Shown one piece after another: positions 18,301-25,224 of a stretch of DNA of 50,039 bases. A program made the translations under genes and the position numbers. Below the pieces are notes generated by a model that had not been told where the DNA came from, did no database searches, and worked only from the letters and a program-made list of their open reading frames with translations. The first letter of the stretch is position 1. Each line of letters opens with the position of its first letter. This DNA is from Prevotella sp. (GTDB lineage Bacteria; Bacteroidota; Bacteroidia; Bacteroidales; Bacteroidaceae). The stretch covers positions 1-50,039 of the forward strand of contig JAFPZD010000125.1 of the NCBI GenBank assembly GCA_017417465.1, in the 5' to 3' direction.

Positions 18301-19541
18301 TTGTCGGCATAGTAGAAGGCGTTGATGCCGATGCTCTCCACCTGGGCTGGTATGCCACTGATGGTCTGCAGGTTGCGGCACTCACTGAAGGCGGCTCGAC
18401 CAATGGATGTTATGCCGTCGTGCAGGGTGACGGTGCGCAGCGAGTCGCAACTGTAGTAAATATCGCGCTCCAGAATGGTGACGCCCGTGGGTATGGTGAC
18501 CTCTCTGACGGCCGTTTCGTAGAAAGCATACTCGCCGAGGGTGGTCAGTGTAGAGGGCAGGTTGGCCTCCGAGAGTTTCCCATCATTTTCAAAGGCATTA
18601 TTGCCGATGGCGAGCAACCCATTGGGGAGGACAGCCTCTACAAGCAACCTACATTCCGACACGGCATAGTTGTTAATAGCCTTCGTGCCCTGTGGCAGTA
18701 CGAGGCGGCGCAACATGGGCATGTTGTAGAACATGCGTTCGCCAATGGTGTCGTTCTGCGTGGCCCATGTCTGTGAGCCGTTGGTAGTGGCGGTGCCGTT
18801 GTTGCTGACGCTCCAACGGTGATACTTGTCGCCGCCTGCCACGATGGATGCCTGGCCGAGGTCAAGCACCTGCAGGCAAGGCATGGAACTGTGGAGGAGC
18901 TCGATGTCTGTGCCATTCAACGGGCCGCTGACGGTGAGCCGTTCCAGATAGGCAAGATTGACTCCAGCTGCCTCCACCTTCGTCTGCAGCTGACTGCCGG
19001 CAGTGGTGGTGACAGCGGCTTCGGTCACGCTGCCATAGGCCATGATGCGGTAGTTCTTGGTGAAGTCATTGGTCTGGTAGGTGTCCACCAAGTCGGGATG
19101 CACCACAAAGATGACGTTGCTTGCCACGCTGGGATTGCGCAGGAACGGGTAGTTCACGCCTGGCAGCACTATCCGCTTCAGGACAGGGAGATTGTAAAAC
19201 ACGTAGTAGTCGTTGGCGATGGTTTCTAAAGCGTCGCCGAAGGTAATAGAGGTAATAGTGGGCTTGTTGTAAAAAGCGCCATTGCCCACGGCTTTCACCA
19301 CATGGCTGTTGCCATCGCCGTCGGTCACGCTGTTTGCAACAACGACATCGGTAGCTACAAGGCTGACAACACCCGCCAGAGTGGCAGGACCGTCGCTGCT
19401 GTCGTAGGTGTAACGCAGCTCGTTGCCGCCGGCATCGGCAACTACCACCTCGTCGGCCAGAGCCCAAAGGGGCATCGACAGACAAGTCAACAGCAGCAGT
19501 AAGCCGTGGCTGAATCGGAAGGAAACATTGTTTTTTCTCAT
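15351..19541 (-). CDS. BspA-like leucine-rich repeat surface protein with dockerin-like module
   Basis: 1396 aa with a signal peptide (residues 1-29, ending LWALA). From about 80 to 870 it is an array of BspA/TpLRR-type LRR_5 repeats (IGYQAFYYC-like, about 23 aa each). Residues about 890-1025 are classical LRRs (LKKLNLSHNRISGDL). Residues about 1160-1224 form a dockerin-like pair of calcium loops (GDVNADQTVDVGDLQSVIYY and DTNVDGAINVLDMIG). A cohesin-like beta domain follows (about 1235-1340), and the last residues (GRPLS...GVYIIQVNGKQFKVKK) match a T9SS type A sorting signal. BspA relatives bind host proteins or other bacteria. First gene of a two-gene operon with the giant protein. It is divergent from a sensor kinase likely to control it. 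Confidence 0.85.
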   Translation of the reverse strand: MRKNNVSFRFSHGLLLLLTCLSMPLWALADEVVVADAGGNELRYTYDSSDGPATLAGVVSLVATDVVVANSVTDGDGNSHVVKAVGNGAFYNKPTITSITFGDALETIANDYYVFYNLPVLKRIVLPGVNYPFLRNPSVASNVIFVVHPDLVDTYQTNDFTKNYRIMAYGSVTEAAVTTTAGSQLQTKVEAAGVNLAYLERLTVSGPLNGTDIELLHSSMPCLQVLDLGQASIVAGGDKYHRWSVSNNGTATTNGSQTWATQNDTIGERMFYNMPMLRRLVLPQGTKAINNYAVSECRLLVEAVLPNGLLAIGNNAFENDGKLSEANLPSTLTTLGEYAFYETAVREVTIPTGVTILERDIYYSCDSLRTVTLHDGITSIGRAAFSECRNLQTISGIPAQVESIGINAFYYADKLTTPIVIPSTCKTIGYQAFYYCQQVPSFTFNEGLETIDYNAFNRCTIAKFSDIPSTVTSIGYQAFNNCDSLTTFTFPAGVKEVSYSILANCDALESVTLADGTTKIGHSAFYGCPKLAVINGLDQPSLTTIEYEAFFNTGLTDVILSDAITTVGHSLFQNCKQLRSVNVPKGLINLPEDYCCQCPLLTTVTMHDGIRILGPGAFGYCPLLTTIDLNDQITEIQYRAFCQDEHLQLSSLPTSLTKIGYEAFSGTKAMTGALTLSSGLKTLENNAFEGSGITAITLPEGITTLSTSIFYNCEQLATVNLPADLIRIPNNTFNGTKALQTIALPENLKEIGYQAFRNSGLTAIDLPDSLQKIEGNAFYNSQLQSLTIPDGVKTVGDYVAYNCKQLRSASLGHNMDYLSNSAFNYFDGCDSLKLLRIYAGTPPAMSYYSATYRKRCVLEVPEGQDSLYRNADYWKEFMEIRTFFTGDVLNPVDYAVMQQLYRNLDGANWKQPWDLTNDHRAMGKWAGVTTEGDYITAIDLREQGLAGVLPDSIFVLSQLKKLNLSHNRISGDLGRALNGFPDEDIAPLTELNLEGNHFTGDLYPLASRLPQLTSLNVSFNWLTEISQPFSNAVLPNGNFSRGYQFIDWETHELDLPQEADTIIVDITLGIPADIPSSTFHLYRHEAGDYALNFSSMSRIYKNKWGDLSSSSTELVKDNDGLWTLPSGNNNYVLQAPKGQVLTYTHTMPWWSPITYLLRFDWQDGDVNADQTVDVGDLQSVIYYTLYDKKANGQMFNFTCADTNVDGAINVLDMIGTVDLILAYEEPAPARAATASDFTVGNDNTLFCDDSAVVLANNDEVAAIQLFVSGATSAQLHLAADIEGRFSVAKRNVAGGVRLIIYSPAGRTLAPGRHQLLSDLPAGATVGSIRITDPQACRLGVAISNAPTAIDELIVNSKLSNCKYFDLNGRPLSAQWDNLPAGVYIIQVNGKQFKVKK

Positions 19542-19583
19542 AATAAAAGCCTATTTTATTGGTTATAGTAGTCGAATAATGTG

Positions 19584-19591
19584 CAAAAATA
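19584..19591 (-). promoter_or_regulatory. Putative -7 box for the leucine-rich repeat/giant operon
   Basis: TATTTTTG on the minus strand followed by CAC, 42 bp before the ATG at 19541. No TTTG is found 19-21 bp upstream (the position reads ACCG). That would fit a promoter that needs an activator, and three GACGAAG repeats lie 43-91 bp upstream. Confidence 0.5.
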
Positions 19592-19633
19592 AGCAAAAAA
19601 AGACAAATCGACGGTGTCTTTTCACCGCTTTTT

Positions 19634-19682
19634 GACGAAGTGTGGGTTGGGAGTGACGAAGCGCCCATTTTTCTGGACGAAG
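19634..19682. promoter_or_regulatory. Three GACGAAG direct repeats at 21-bp spacing, candidate LytTR operator
   Basis: GACGAAG occurs at 19634-19640, 19655-19661 and 19676-19682, exactly 21 bp apart (two helical turns). LytTR-family regulators typically bind imperfect direct repeats on one face of the helix at about this spacing, and a LytTR regulator is encoded at 22431. The site lies between the divergent promoters of the kinase and the leucine-rich repeat operon. Confidence 0.6.
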
Positions 19683-19712
19683 CAAAAAAAAGAGTAGTGA
19701 GTGCCAAAATGA

Positions 19713-19744
19713 TTTGGACGGATGGAAAAAAAGCTGTATTTTTG
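19713..19744 (+). promoter_or_regulatory. Bacteroidetes promoter for the sensor kinase
   Basis: TTTG (19713-19716), 20 bp, then TATTTTTG (19737-19744). The kinase ATG is 26 bp further on at 19771. An in-frame TTG at 19714 lies within the -33 box, which rules it out as a start. Confidence 0.8.
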
Positions 19745-19770
19745 CAGCAAACATTTCCAATGAAGCGATT

Positions 19771-22416
19771 ATGAGAGTAAAGGTGATAATGACGCTGCTA
19801 TGGTGGTTGGCTGCTGCTTCGGCACTGGCCCTTGAACCGTTGACGAGCGAACAGAGCTTCCGGCGGTTCACTACCCAGGACGGTCTGCCACAAATGCAGA
19901 CCGAACGTGTGTGGCAAGATGCGCGCGGGTATATATATATTGGTACGCTGTCGGGCTTTGCCCGCTATGACGGACACACCATCACCCCACTGCTCAGAGG
20001 GCGGCGCAACAACATTGTGGCCTTTGCCGAGACTGCCGACGGTGTGTGGGCCATGGGCTTTCGCAGAAAATGGAAAGTGGCGGGCGACCATGTGGAGATG
20101 AACCAGATTGACCCCTCGAGGCAGTGGCTGCTGAACAACCTGAACGCCATGGACTTACCCAGCGGGTATATGCTGCTGGAGGACGAGCGCGAGGCCAACC
20201 GCAGGCTCTGCCTGCTAAACAATGATGCCACGGCGGCCGACATTGTCGTGGCCGACACACTCCTCGACATGATGACACTAGACAGGAAGATGTTTGTCGA
20301 TGCCACTGGCATATATATTCCAACGGGGCAGGGGCTGTTTGTCATAGACCTGCATAAGGGAGGAAAGACTTTCGCAGTAGACCGCTGCCACGACGAGGAT
20401 GTCATGTCGCTGTGCCGGTGTGGCAATAGGCTGTATGCCCTGGCTGCCGATGGCATATACACAGTCGACACGGTAGGCAGGCGTACACTGCCGCTGTTCG
20501 AATACGATGGTTTCAAACCCGACTACGGGCTGAAAGCCTGTGCAACGACCGACGGACAGATGCTCATTGCCGATGCACACGCCGTTTACCGCTTCGACGG
20601 CAATGGCATTGAGAAGATAGCTGGCGGCTTCAACCTCATCAGGGATATGCTGGTAGACCGTTGGAACCGCCTATGGGTGGCAACCTACGAAGGGCTATAC
20701 TGCTTCTTCAACCGGCGGTTCGTCAACCACTGTCTGGCCGATGGTGACGACATACCGAGGGTGATAGCGATGATGCCAGACGAAACGCTCGTTATGGGAA
20801 CACTCAACGGCAAGCTAATAGTAGGAAGCGAGGTGGTCAGCGACCAGCCAGACAACTACTTCGTGCCCAGCAGTACTGTGATAGACAGTTGCGTGTTCAT
20901 GGCCTGTCATGACGATGTGGCACGCGTGGGTCCCGACAGAAAGCTGACGTGGCTCCACCTACCCTACGAACGCTACCAGTTTGTGACACAGCACGAAGGA
21001 CGACTCATACTGGGAACAAGGCAGGTGGTAGTGGCATACGATCCAAAGACACAACTCACCGACACACTGACGACAGAGATACCACACCCCTGGTGCGCCG
21101 CCAGCGATGCCGATGGCAACCTGTGGGTGGGGAGTTCCTACGGCCTGTTCTGTCTCGAAAAAACGGCCAATGGCTTCAATAGCAGCCCCACCACTGCCGA
21201 CGGCATGGACATGCCAACAGCATCCACGGCACTGAGACCCACCGTTACCGCCATGGCAAGAACGCCGCAGGGCGACATATTCTTCGCCTGTGAAGACTCG
21301 CTCTTCCTGCTCCACAAAGGAAAGGCAGTGCCACTCAACGGCAGGCTGCCGCAGCTGTGCGGACACGAGATACGCTCGCTGCATGTGTCGGAACGCGGGG
21401 CACTGGTCATCGCCGTCATCGACGGACTGATGGTCGCACGACTCGACAATGAAGGCGGCATCTGCTACGACGACGTGGTGTTCATGGACCAAAACGATGG
21501 CTTCAGCCTCCTTGAGCCACAGCAGTCAGCAATGGCGGAGGGCGCCGACGGCACGGTGTGGCTGGCAGGACTGGAGAGCGCAACATCGTTCCGCCCCATG
21601 GAGTTGCTGGCCGACAGGCTGACTGACACGTTCGTCTCGCCGCCCATGAAATGGTGGCAGCACTGGTGGGCAATAGCACTGTTGGCACTGTTGGCGCTGG
21701 CTGTGCTGGTCATGCTGACATGGTTCATAGTGCAGAAGCGCAACCGCTACATGATGAAGAAACTGGCACGAGAGAAAAAGCTGAAAGAATTGCAAGTCAG
21801 TGCCATACGTCTGAAAACAATACCTCATTTCCACTCTAACGTCCTTGCCGGCATAGAGTATTTTCTCATGAACGACCAGACGTCGGAGGCCACACACTAC
21901 CTGAAGCTTTATAGTGACTTCACCAACCAGACGCTGGCCGACATAGACCGCCCGGCACGCTCAGTGGAGGAGGAACTGGAGTACACACGCAAATATCTGG
22001 AGCTGGAACAGCTGCGCTATGGAGAGCGGCTGCGATACGCCTTCAGCATCGACAGCAATGTGGACACGCATGCCATGGTGCCAACCATGCTGCTGCACAC
22101 ATACTGCCAGAACGCAGTGAAGCACGGGATAGGCAACAAAGCGGAAGGCGGCGACATCGACATTGCAGTAAAACACAGCGAGGGATGCACCATTGTCAGC
22201 GTGAAGGACAATGGCGTGGGGCGCCAGACAGCGGCGGCACTGAACACCAATTCGAGCAAGAAGGGACTGGAAATACTATTGGAGCAGATAGCACTGTACA
22301 ACCAGACAAACAGAAGGCACATCGTGCAGACGGTAGATGACCTGAAGGACGAACAGGGGCGGCCGGCCGGCACGCGCTTCGTCATGTCCATACCCGACGA
22401 CTATGAGTTTGTATAA
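19771..22416 (+). CDS. Propeller-type sensor histidine kinase, LytS/YehU-like
   Basis: 881 aa from the ATG at 19771, which opens a signal peptide (WWLAAASALA). Residues about 25-620 are a periplasmic two-component-regulator propeller; the first blade has the hallmark QDGLPQ...ARGYIYIGT...ARYDG pattern. One membrane helix follows at about 632-655 (WWAIALLALLALAVLVMLTW), then a short coiled linker. The kinase part is of the His_kinase/HATPase_c (LytS) type: the phosphoacceptor region reads IPHFHSNVLAG (His about 686), where most relatives have NPHFLFN. The ATP-binding motifs are HTYCQNAVKHG and VKDNGVG. It is followed 14 bp later by a LytTR regulator, its obvious partner. It lacks the AraC-type output of hybrid systems. 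The signal sensed is unknown. Confidence 0.85.
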   Translation: MRVKVIMTLLWWLAAASALALEPLTSEQSFRRFTTQDGLPQMQTERVWQDARGYIYIGTLSGFARYDGHTITPLLRGRRNNIVAFAETADGVWAMGFRRKWKVAGDHVEMNQIDPSRQWLLNNLNAMDLPSGYMLLEDEREANRRLCLLNNDATAADIVVADTLLDMMTLDRKMFVDATGIYIPTGQGLFVIDLHKGGKTFAVDRCHDEDVMSLCRCGNRLYALAADGIYTVDTVGRRTLPLFEYDGFKPDYGLKACATTDGQMLIADAHAVYRFDGNGIEKIAGGFNLIRDMLVDRWNRLWVATYEGLYCFFNRRFVNHCLADGDDIPRVIAMMPDETLVMGTLNGKLIVGSEVVSDQPDNYFVPSSTVIDSCVFMACHDDVARVGPDRKLTWLHLPYERYQFVTQHEGRLILGTRQVVVAYDPKTQLTDTLTTEIPHPWCAASDADGNLWVGSSYGLFCLEKTANGFNSSPTTADGMDMPTASTALRPTVTAMARTPQGDIFFACEDSLFLLHKGKAVPLNGRLPQLCGHEIRSLHVSERGALVIAVIDGLMVARLDNEGGICYDDVVFMDQNDGFSLLEPQQSAMAEGADGTVWLAGLESATSFRPMELLADRLTDTFVSPPMKWWQHWWAIALLALLALAVLVMLTWFIVQKRNRYMMKKLAREKKLKELQVSAIRLKTIPHFHSNVLAGIEYFLMNDQTSEATHYLKLYSDFTNQTLADIDRPARSVEEELEYTRKYLELEQLRYGERLRYAFSIDSNVDTHAMVPTMLLHTYCQNAVKHGIGNKAEGGDIDIAVKHSEGCTIVSVKDNGVGRQTAAALNTNSSKKGLEILLEQIALYNQTNRRHIVQTVDDLKDEQGRPAGTRFVMSIPDDYEFV

Positions 22417-22430
22417 CAAAAAAAAACAAT

Positions 22431-23153
22431 ATGAAGACATTGAGAGCCATCGTCGTGGAGGACGAACGCCTGCCACGGCTCACACTGCTAAAGAAACTGG
22501 AGGCACACCGACCGCAGGTGGAGGTGGTCGACAGTTGCGAGGACTACGATCAGGCCTTGCAGAGCATACTACGCCACAAGCCCGACCTGCTGCTGCTCGA
22601 CATACAGCTGCAAGGGCGCGACGCACTGCAACTGCTGGCTGAGGTGAGCCGCACGCAGCCACTGCCCATGATCATCTTCACCACTGCATACAACGAGCGC
22701 CGCTATCTGATGGAGGCCATAAAGTTTCAGGCGGTGGACTACCTGCTGAAGCCCATCGACGTGGGAGAGCTCGCGGTAGCAATAGCAAAGGCAGTGGAAC
22801 AGTACGAAGCTAACAGACCAGTGATGGACACGGCAGGGCTACTCTCGTTCAAAAACGTCAACGGCCGACTGTTCCTGAAAGCTGAGAACATCGCCTTTGC
22901 CCGAGCTGACGGCAACTATGCCATACTGACCACATTCGACGGAGAGGAGATGGTCATGGAGAGCCTCGCAGCACTCGAACGAACACTAAGCGGCACCTTC
23001 ATAAGGATTGATCGCAGCACGATTGTCAACATGCAATTGGTCTACAAACTGAACACCAAGCGGCGGATGTGCATCTTCCGCTCGCACGACGGTACAATAG
23101 TGCAGCTCGACCTCTCGAAGAAGGGCATTGAGGTAATGCTCGAACAATTGTAA
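22431..23153 (+). CDS. LytTR-family response regulator
   Basis: 240 aa. The N-terminal receiver domain has the acidic pair E10/D11, phosphoacceptor D57 (LLLLDIQL), T84/T85 and K107 (LLKPID). The C-terminal LytTR DNA-binding domain begins about residue 140 and shows IAFARADGNYAILTT and FIRIDRSTIVNMQLV, both typical. It is co-transcribed with the kinase at 19771. LytTR proteins bind direct repeats one to two helical turns apart, and a candidate site lies upstream of the kinase at 19634-19682. It probably regulates its own operon, the divergent surface-protein operon, or both. Confidence 0.9.
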   Translation: MKTLRAIVVEDERLPRLTLLKKLEAHRPQVEVVDSCEDYDQALQSILRHKPDLLLLDIQLQGRDALQLLAEVSRTQPLPMIIFTTAYNERRYLMEAIKFQAVDYLLKPIDVGELAVAIAKAVEQYEANRPVMDTAGLLSFKNVNGRLFLKAENIAFARADGNYAILTTFDGEEMVMESLAALERTLSGTFIRIDRSTIVNMQLVYKLNTKRRMCIFRSHDGTIVQLDLSKKGIEVMLEQL

Positions 23154-23173
23154 ACCCTCCCAGAGGTTCCCCC

Positions 23174-23345
23174 CTTCCCTCCGAGCCGCCGTTCCCTCCG
23201 TTTTTCCGTCGCTCCCCCTTCCTCCGAGCCGCCGTTCCCGACGGTTTTCCGTCGGGCCCACCTTTCCCTCCGATGGAATCGACCCTTCCCTCCGAGGGAA
23301 CCGACACTTCCCTCCGAGGGAACTCCCACTCCTCTCCGAGAGGAC
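23174..23345. repeat. 22-nt (44-nt) tandem array of palindromic units
   Basis: The last four units begin at 23264, 23286, 23308 and 23330, exactly 22 bp apart. Units two and three contain the perfect palindrome TTCCCTCCGAGGGAA. Unit four has TCCTCTCCGAGAGGA, changed on both arms so pairing is kept. The left part repeats at 44 nt (TCCGAGCCGCCGTTCCC near 23180 and 23223) and includes the hairpin CCCGACGG/CCGTCGGG at 23237-23256. Confidence 0.8.
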
Positions 23346-23356
23346 TCGGCACTAAA

Positions 23357-23390
23357 AGCGGCCGCTTGTCTGTCATGACAAACGGCCGCT
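23357..23390. terminator. Hairpin between convergent genes, possible terminator
   Basis: AGCGGCCGCTTGTC (23357-23370) pairs with GACAAACGGCCGCT (23377-23390) across a 6-nt loop, with one G-U pair. No strong U-tract follows on either strand, so termination is plausible but not certain. Confidence 0.5.
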
Positions 23391-23418
23391 ATTCATAATG
23401 CCACGGTGTTATTTTGCG

Positions 23419-23451
23419 CTGACACGCCTCGACAGCTAACGAGGCGGTCAG
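23419..23451. terminator. Second hairpin, 17 bp past the secreted-protein gene
   Basis: CTGAC and CGCCTCG on the left pair with CGAGGCG and GTCAG on the right, with one bulged A (23424) and an 8-nt loop. It lies just past the stop codon at 23469. There is no U-tract. Confidence 0.45.
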
Positions 23452-23468
23452 ACGTCAAATAAGACTGA

Positions 23469-25187
23469 TCACTTAACGATGACCTTCTTACCATTCTTCA
23501 CAACGATACCCTTGGCCTTCGTCACCTTCTGACCGGCGAGGTTGAAGATACCGTTCTGAACCTTGGTGTTATTCACCTTGGGGCTGGCAATGCCTAACAG
23601 GTCATAGTCAACCTCACCCTGGATAACGATGATGGGATCAGCTGAGGTCTTTCCACGGCCCATGATGTGAATCACTGCAAAGCGGCCATCAACGCCCTCC
23701 GGCAGCGGGTCGCAGGTAACAGTGACATAGTTGACGCTTAAGTCTGCATAGTCGGAGTCATCGACATTCAGCATGCTAATCCAATCGGGCAGGTCCTCGG
23801 CGTTGAAGTAGAACTCCTCGCCCTCAGAGCCAAACCAAGGCTGAGCCGTGTAGACATAGACACCAGCCAGGAATGAGCCGTCACCACAGTCGACGCCCTG
23901 CTGAGTACCGTCGTTGGAGACAACCAGGTAGTTGGCATTGGTGATTGCCACCTCGTCGCCATTGTCGTCCTCATAGCTAAGGTCGGTAGCAACAATCACA
24001 TTGTCGAACATGCAAGTGAACGTCAGAGGCAGTGCGCAGTCTTCATATTGGAAAGAACCATACTGCTGACCCTCTTCCATGTCAGGGAAATACATAGCAA
24101 ATAAACCAGTCTCAACATCGGCATCCTCAGGATTGATAACGTTGCTCATCATACCAAACTCTACGCCTTCCTGAGCGATGCCCTCAATCTGAACGTAGAA
24201 TGCGTTTTCGATCACAACGGGCACCTGCAGCTCATATCCGAATTCATCGACTTCTTTCTGTGCGAAAGTGAGACGGTAGGTCTCGTATTCGCCCGTCAGC
24301 TTAGCATAGCTTGACGTACCGGCCATATCGGCACCCAGGTCAACGATGTCGGCGTTAGTGGCTGTCATGACAGCAATCTCTGCATCGGTTTCTTTATCAA
24401 AAATAGTAAGCGTGAGCTCCACACCGTCGGCCAGAGGCTTCTTGGTCTGCGACATAATGTTCATAAAGATGTCCTCCACATAAAGGGGAGAGATGGGCTT
24501 CGGGTAGTATTGAACGAAGCCGATGCATGTACCCACGCCGTAAGCCTCAGTGGTGAGCGTTCCCGAGCCGTAGAGGTAGCCATTGTCCATCGAGCCCCAT
24601 CCGTAGGCGCTCTGGTGGTCGTCAAGGAATCCGAGAGTGGCAACAGAGTCGGTCTGTATCATGGTTTTATAGTCGTCTGACTCAGCCCAGTAATAGTTAG
24701 AAGCCTTGGCAATAGCAAAGGTGTCGGTCTGCTCGGCATTTAAAAGGAAGGGCACGTAGCTGTAGTAGCCGGGCTCAAGCTGACCGGTGTAGCTGAAGTC
24801 CTCGTTACGGTAGTTATTGACATCCACATACAAGCCCGTGCTGGGGTTGAGGAATTGCCATACCGTACTTTCAGCATTAGTAGAAAGGTTATTAAATGTG
24901 TACTCCTCCCAAGGAGCCACAATGACGCACGACGAACCGTAGCCACGGAGGTCCTTGTCCCAGTGACGATAGAGTGAACCTGCAGGCTTAGCATAAAGCA
25001 GAACATTTTCATCAGCCTTGCGAGAAACCTTGCGGACGCCTTTTTCACCAACCAGCTGAGCCTGGGGAGCCTTGCGATCAGGAACAAGCGTAGAGCGTTC
25101 AGCCTTCACCTGAGGTAGGCTGGGCATTTGCTGCGCATAGGCAGCTGACACCATAAGGCTCAGAGCCAATAGTAGAGTCTTTTTCAT
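23469..25187 (-). CDS. Secreted protein of unknown function with T9SS-like tail
   Basis: 572 aa. A signal peptide (MKKTLLLALSLMVSAAYAQQ) is followed by an acidic, aromatic-rich beta protein with no enzyme motif I recognise. The last residues (NGIFNLAGQKVTKAKGIVVK, then NGKKVIVK) match the T9SS type A sorting signal seen on other proteins in this window. Last gene of the SusCD locus, 37 bp after the DUF4302-type gene. Its place suggests a surface protein that captures or binds what the SusCD complex imports, but this is inference. The family is unknown to me beyond general resemblance to Prevotella secreted proteins. Confidence 0.7.
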   Translation of the reverse strand: MKKTLLLALSLMVSAAYAQQMPSLPQVKAERSTLVPDRKAPQAQLVGEKGVRKVSRKADENVLLYAKPAGSLYRHWDKDLRGYGSSCVIVAPWEEYTFNNLSTNAESTVWQFLNPSTGLYVDVNNYRNEDFSYTGQLEPGYYSYVPFLLNAEQTDTFAIAKASNYYWAESDDYKTMIQTDSVATLGFLDDHQSAYGWGSMDNGYLYGSGTLTTEAYGVGTCIGFVQYYPKPISPLYVEDIFMNIMSQTKKPLADGVELTLTIFDKETDAEIAVMTATNADIVDLGADMAGTSSYAKLTGEYETYRLTFAQKEVDEFGYELQVPVVIENAFYVQIEGIAQEGVEFGMMSNVINPEDADVETGLFAMYFPDMEEGQQYGSFQYEDCALPLTFTCMFDNVIVATDLSYEDDNGDEVAITNANYLVVSNDGTQQGVDCGDGSFLAGVYVYTAQPWFGSEGEEFYFNAEDLPDWISMLNVDDSDYADLSVNYVTVTCDPLPEGVDGRFAVIHIMGRGKTSADPIIVIQGEVDYDLLGIASPKVNNTKVQNGIFNLAGQKVTKAKGIVVKNGKKVIVK

Positions 25188-25224
25188 AACTTTTTTCGTT
25201 TTGTTGTTGTTTTAAAAAATGATA

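Larger units (their letters stand above)
23154..23468. other. Convergent intergenic region with 22-nt array and two hairpins
   Basis: 315 bp between the regulator and a minus-strand gene, so both flanking genes end here. It contains a C-rich array with a 22/44-nt period (23174-23345) and two hairpins (23357-23390 and 23419-23451). No coding region is supported: the frames that read through the array are low-complexity and cycle through all three phases of the repeat. Confidence 0.8.

Noticed and set aside
23042-23376. Minus-strand frames of about 90-116 codons running through the C-rich array
   Set aside because: The 22-nt period shifts the frame each unit, so the peptides are simple by-products of the repeat. 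They also overlap the LytTR domain of the real gene.
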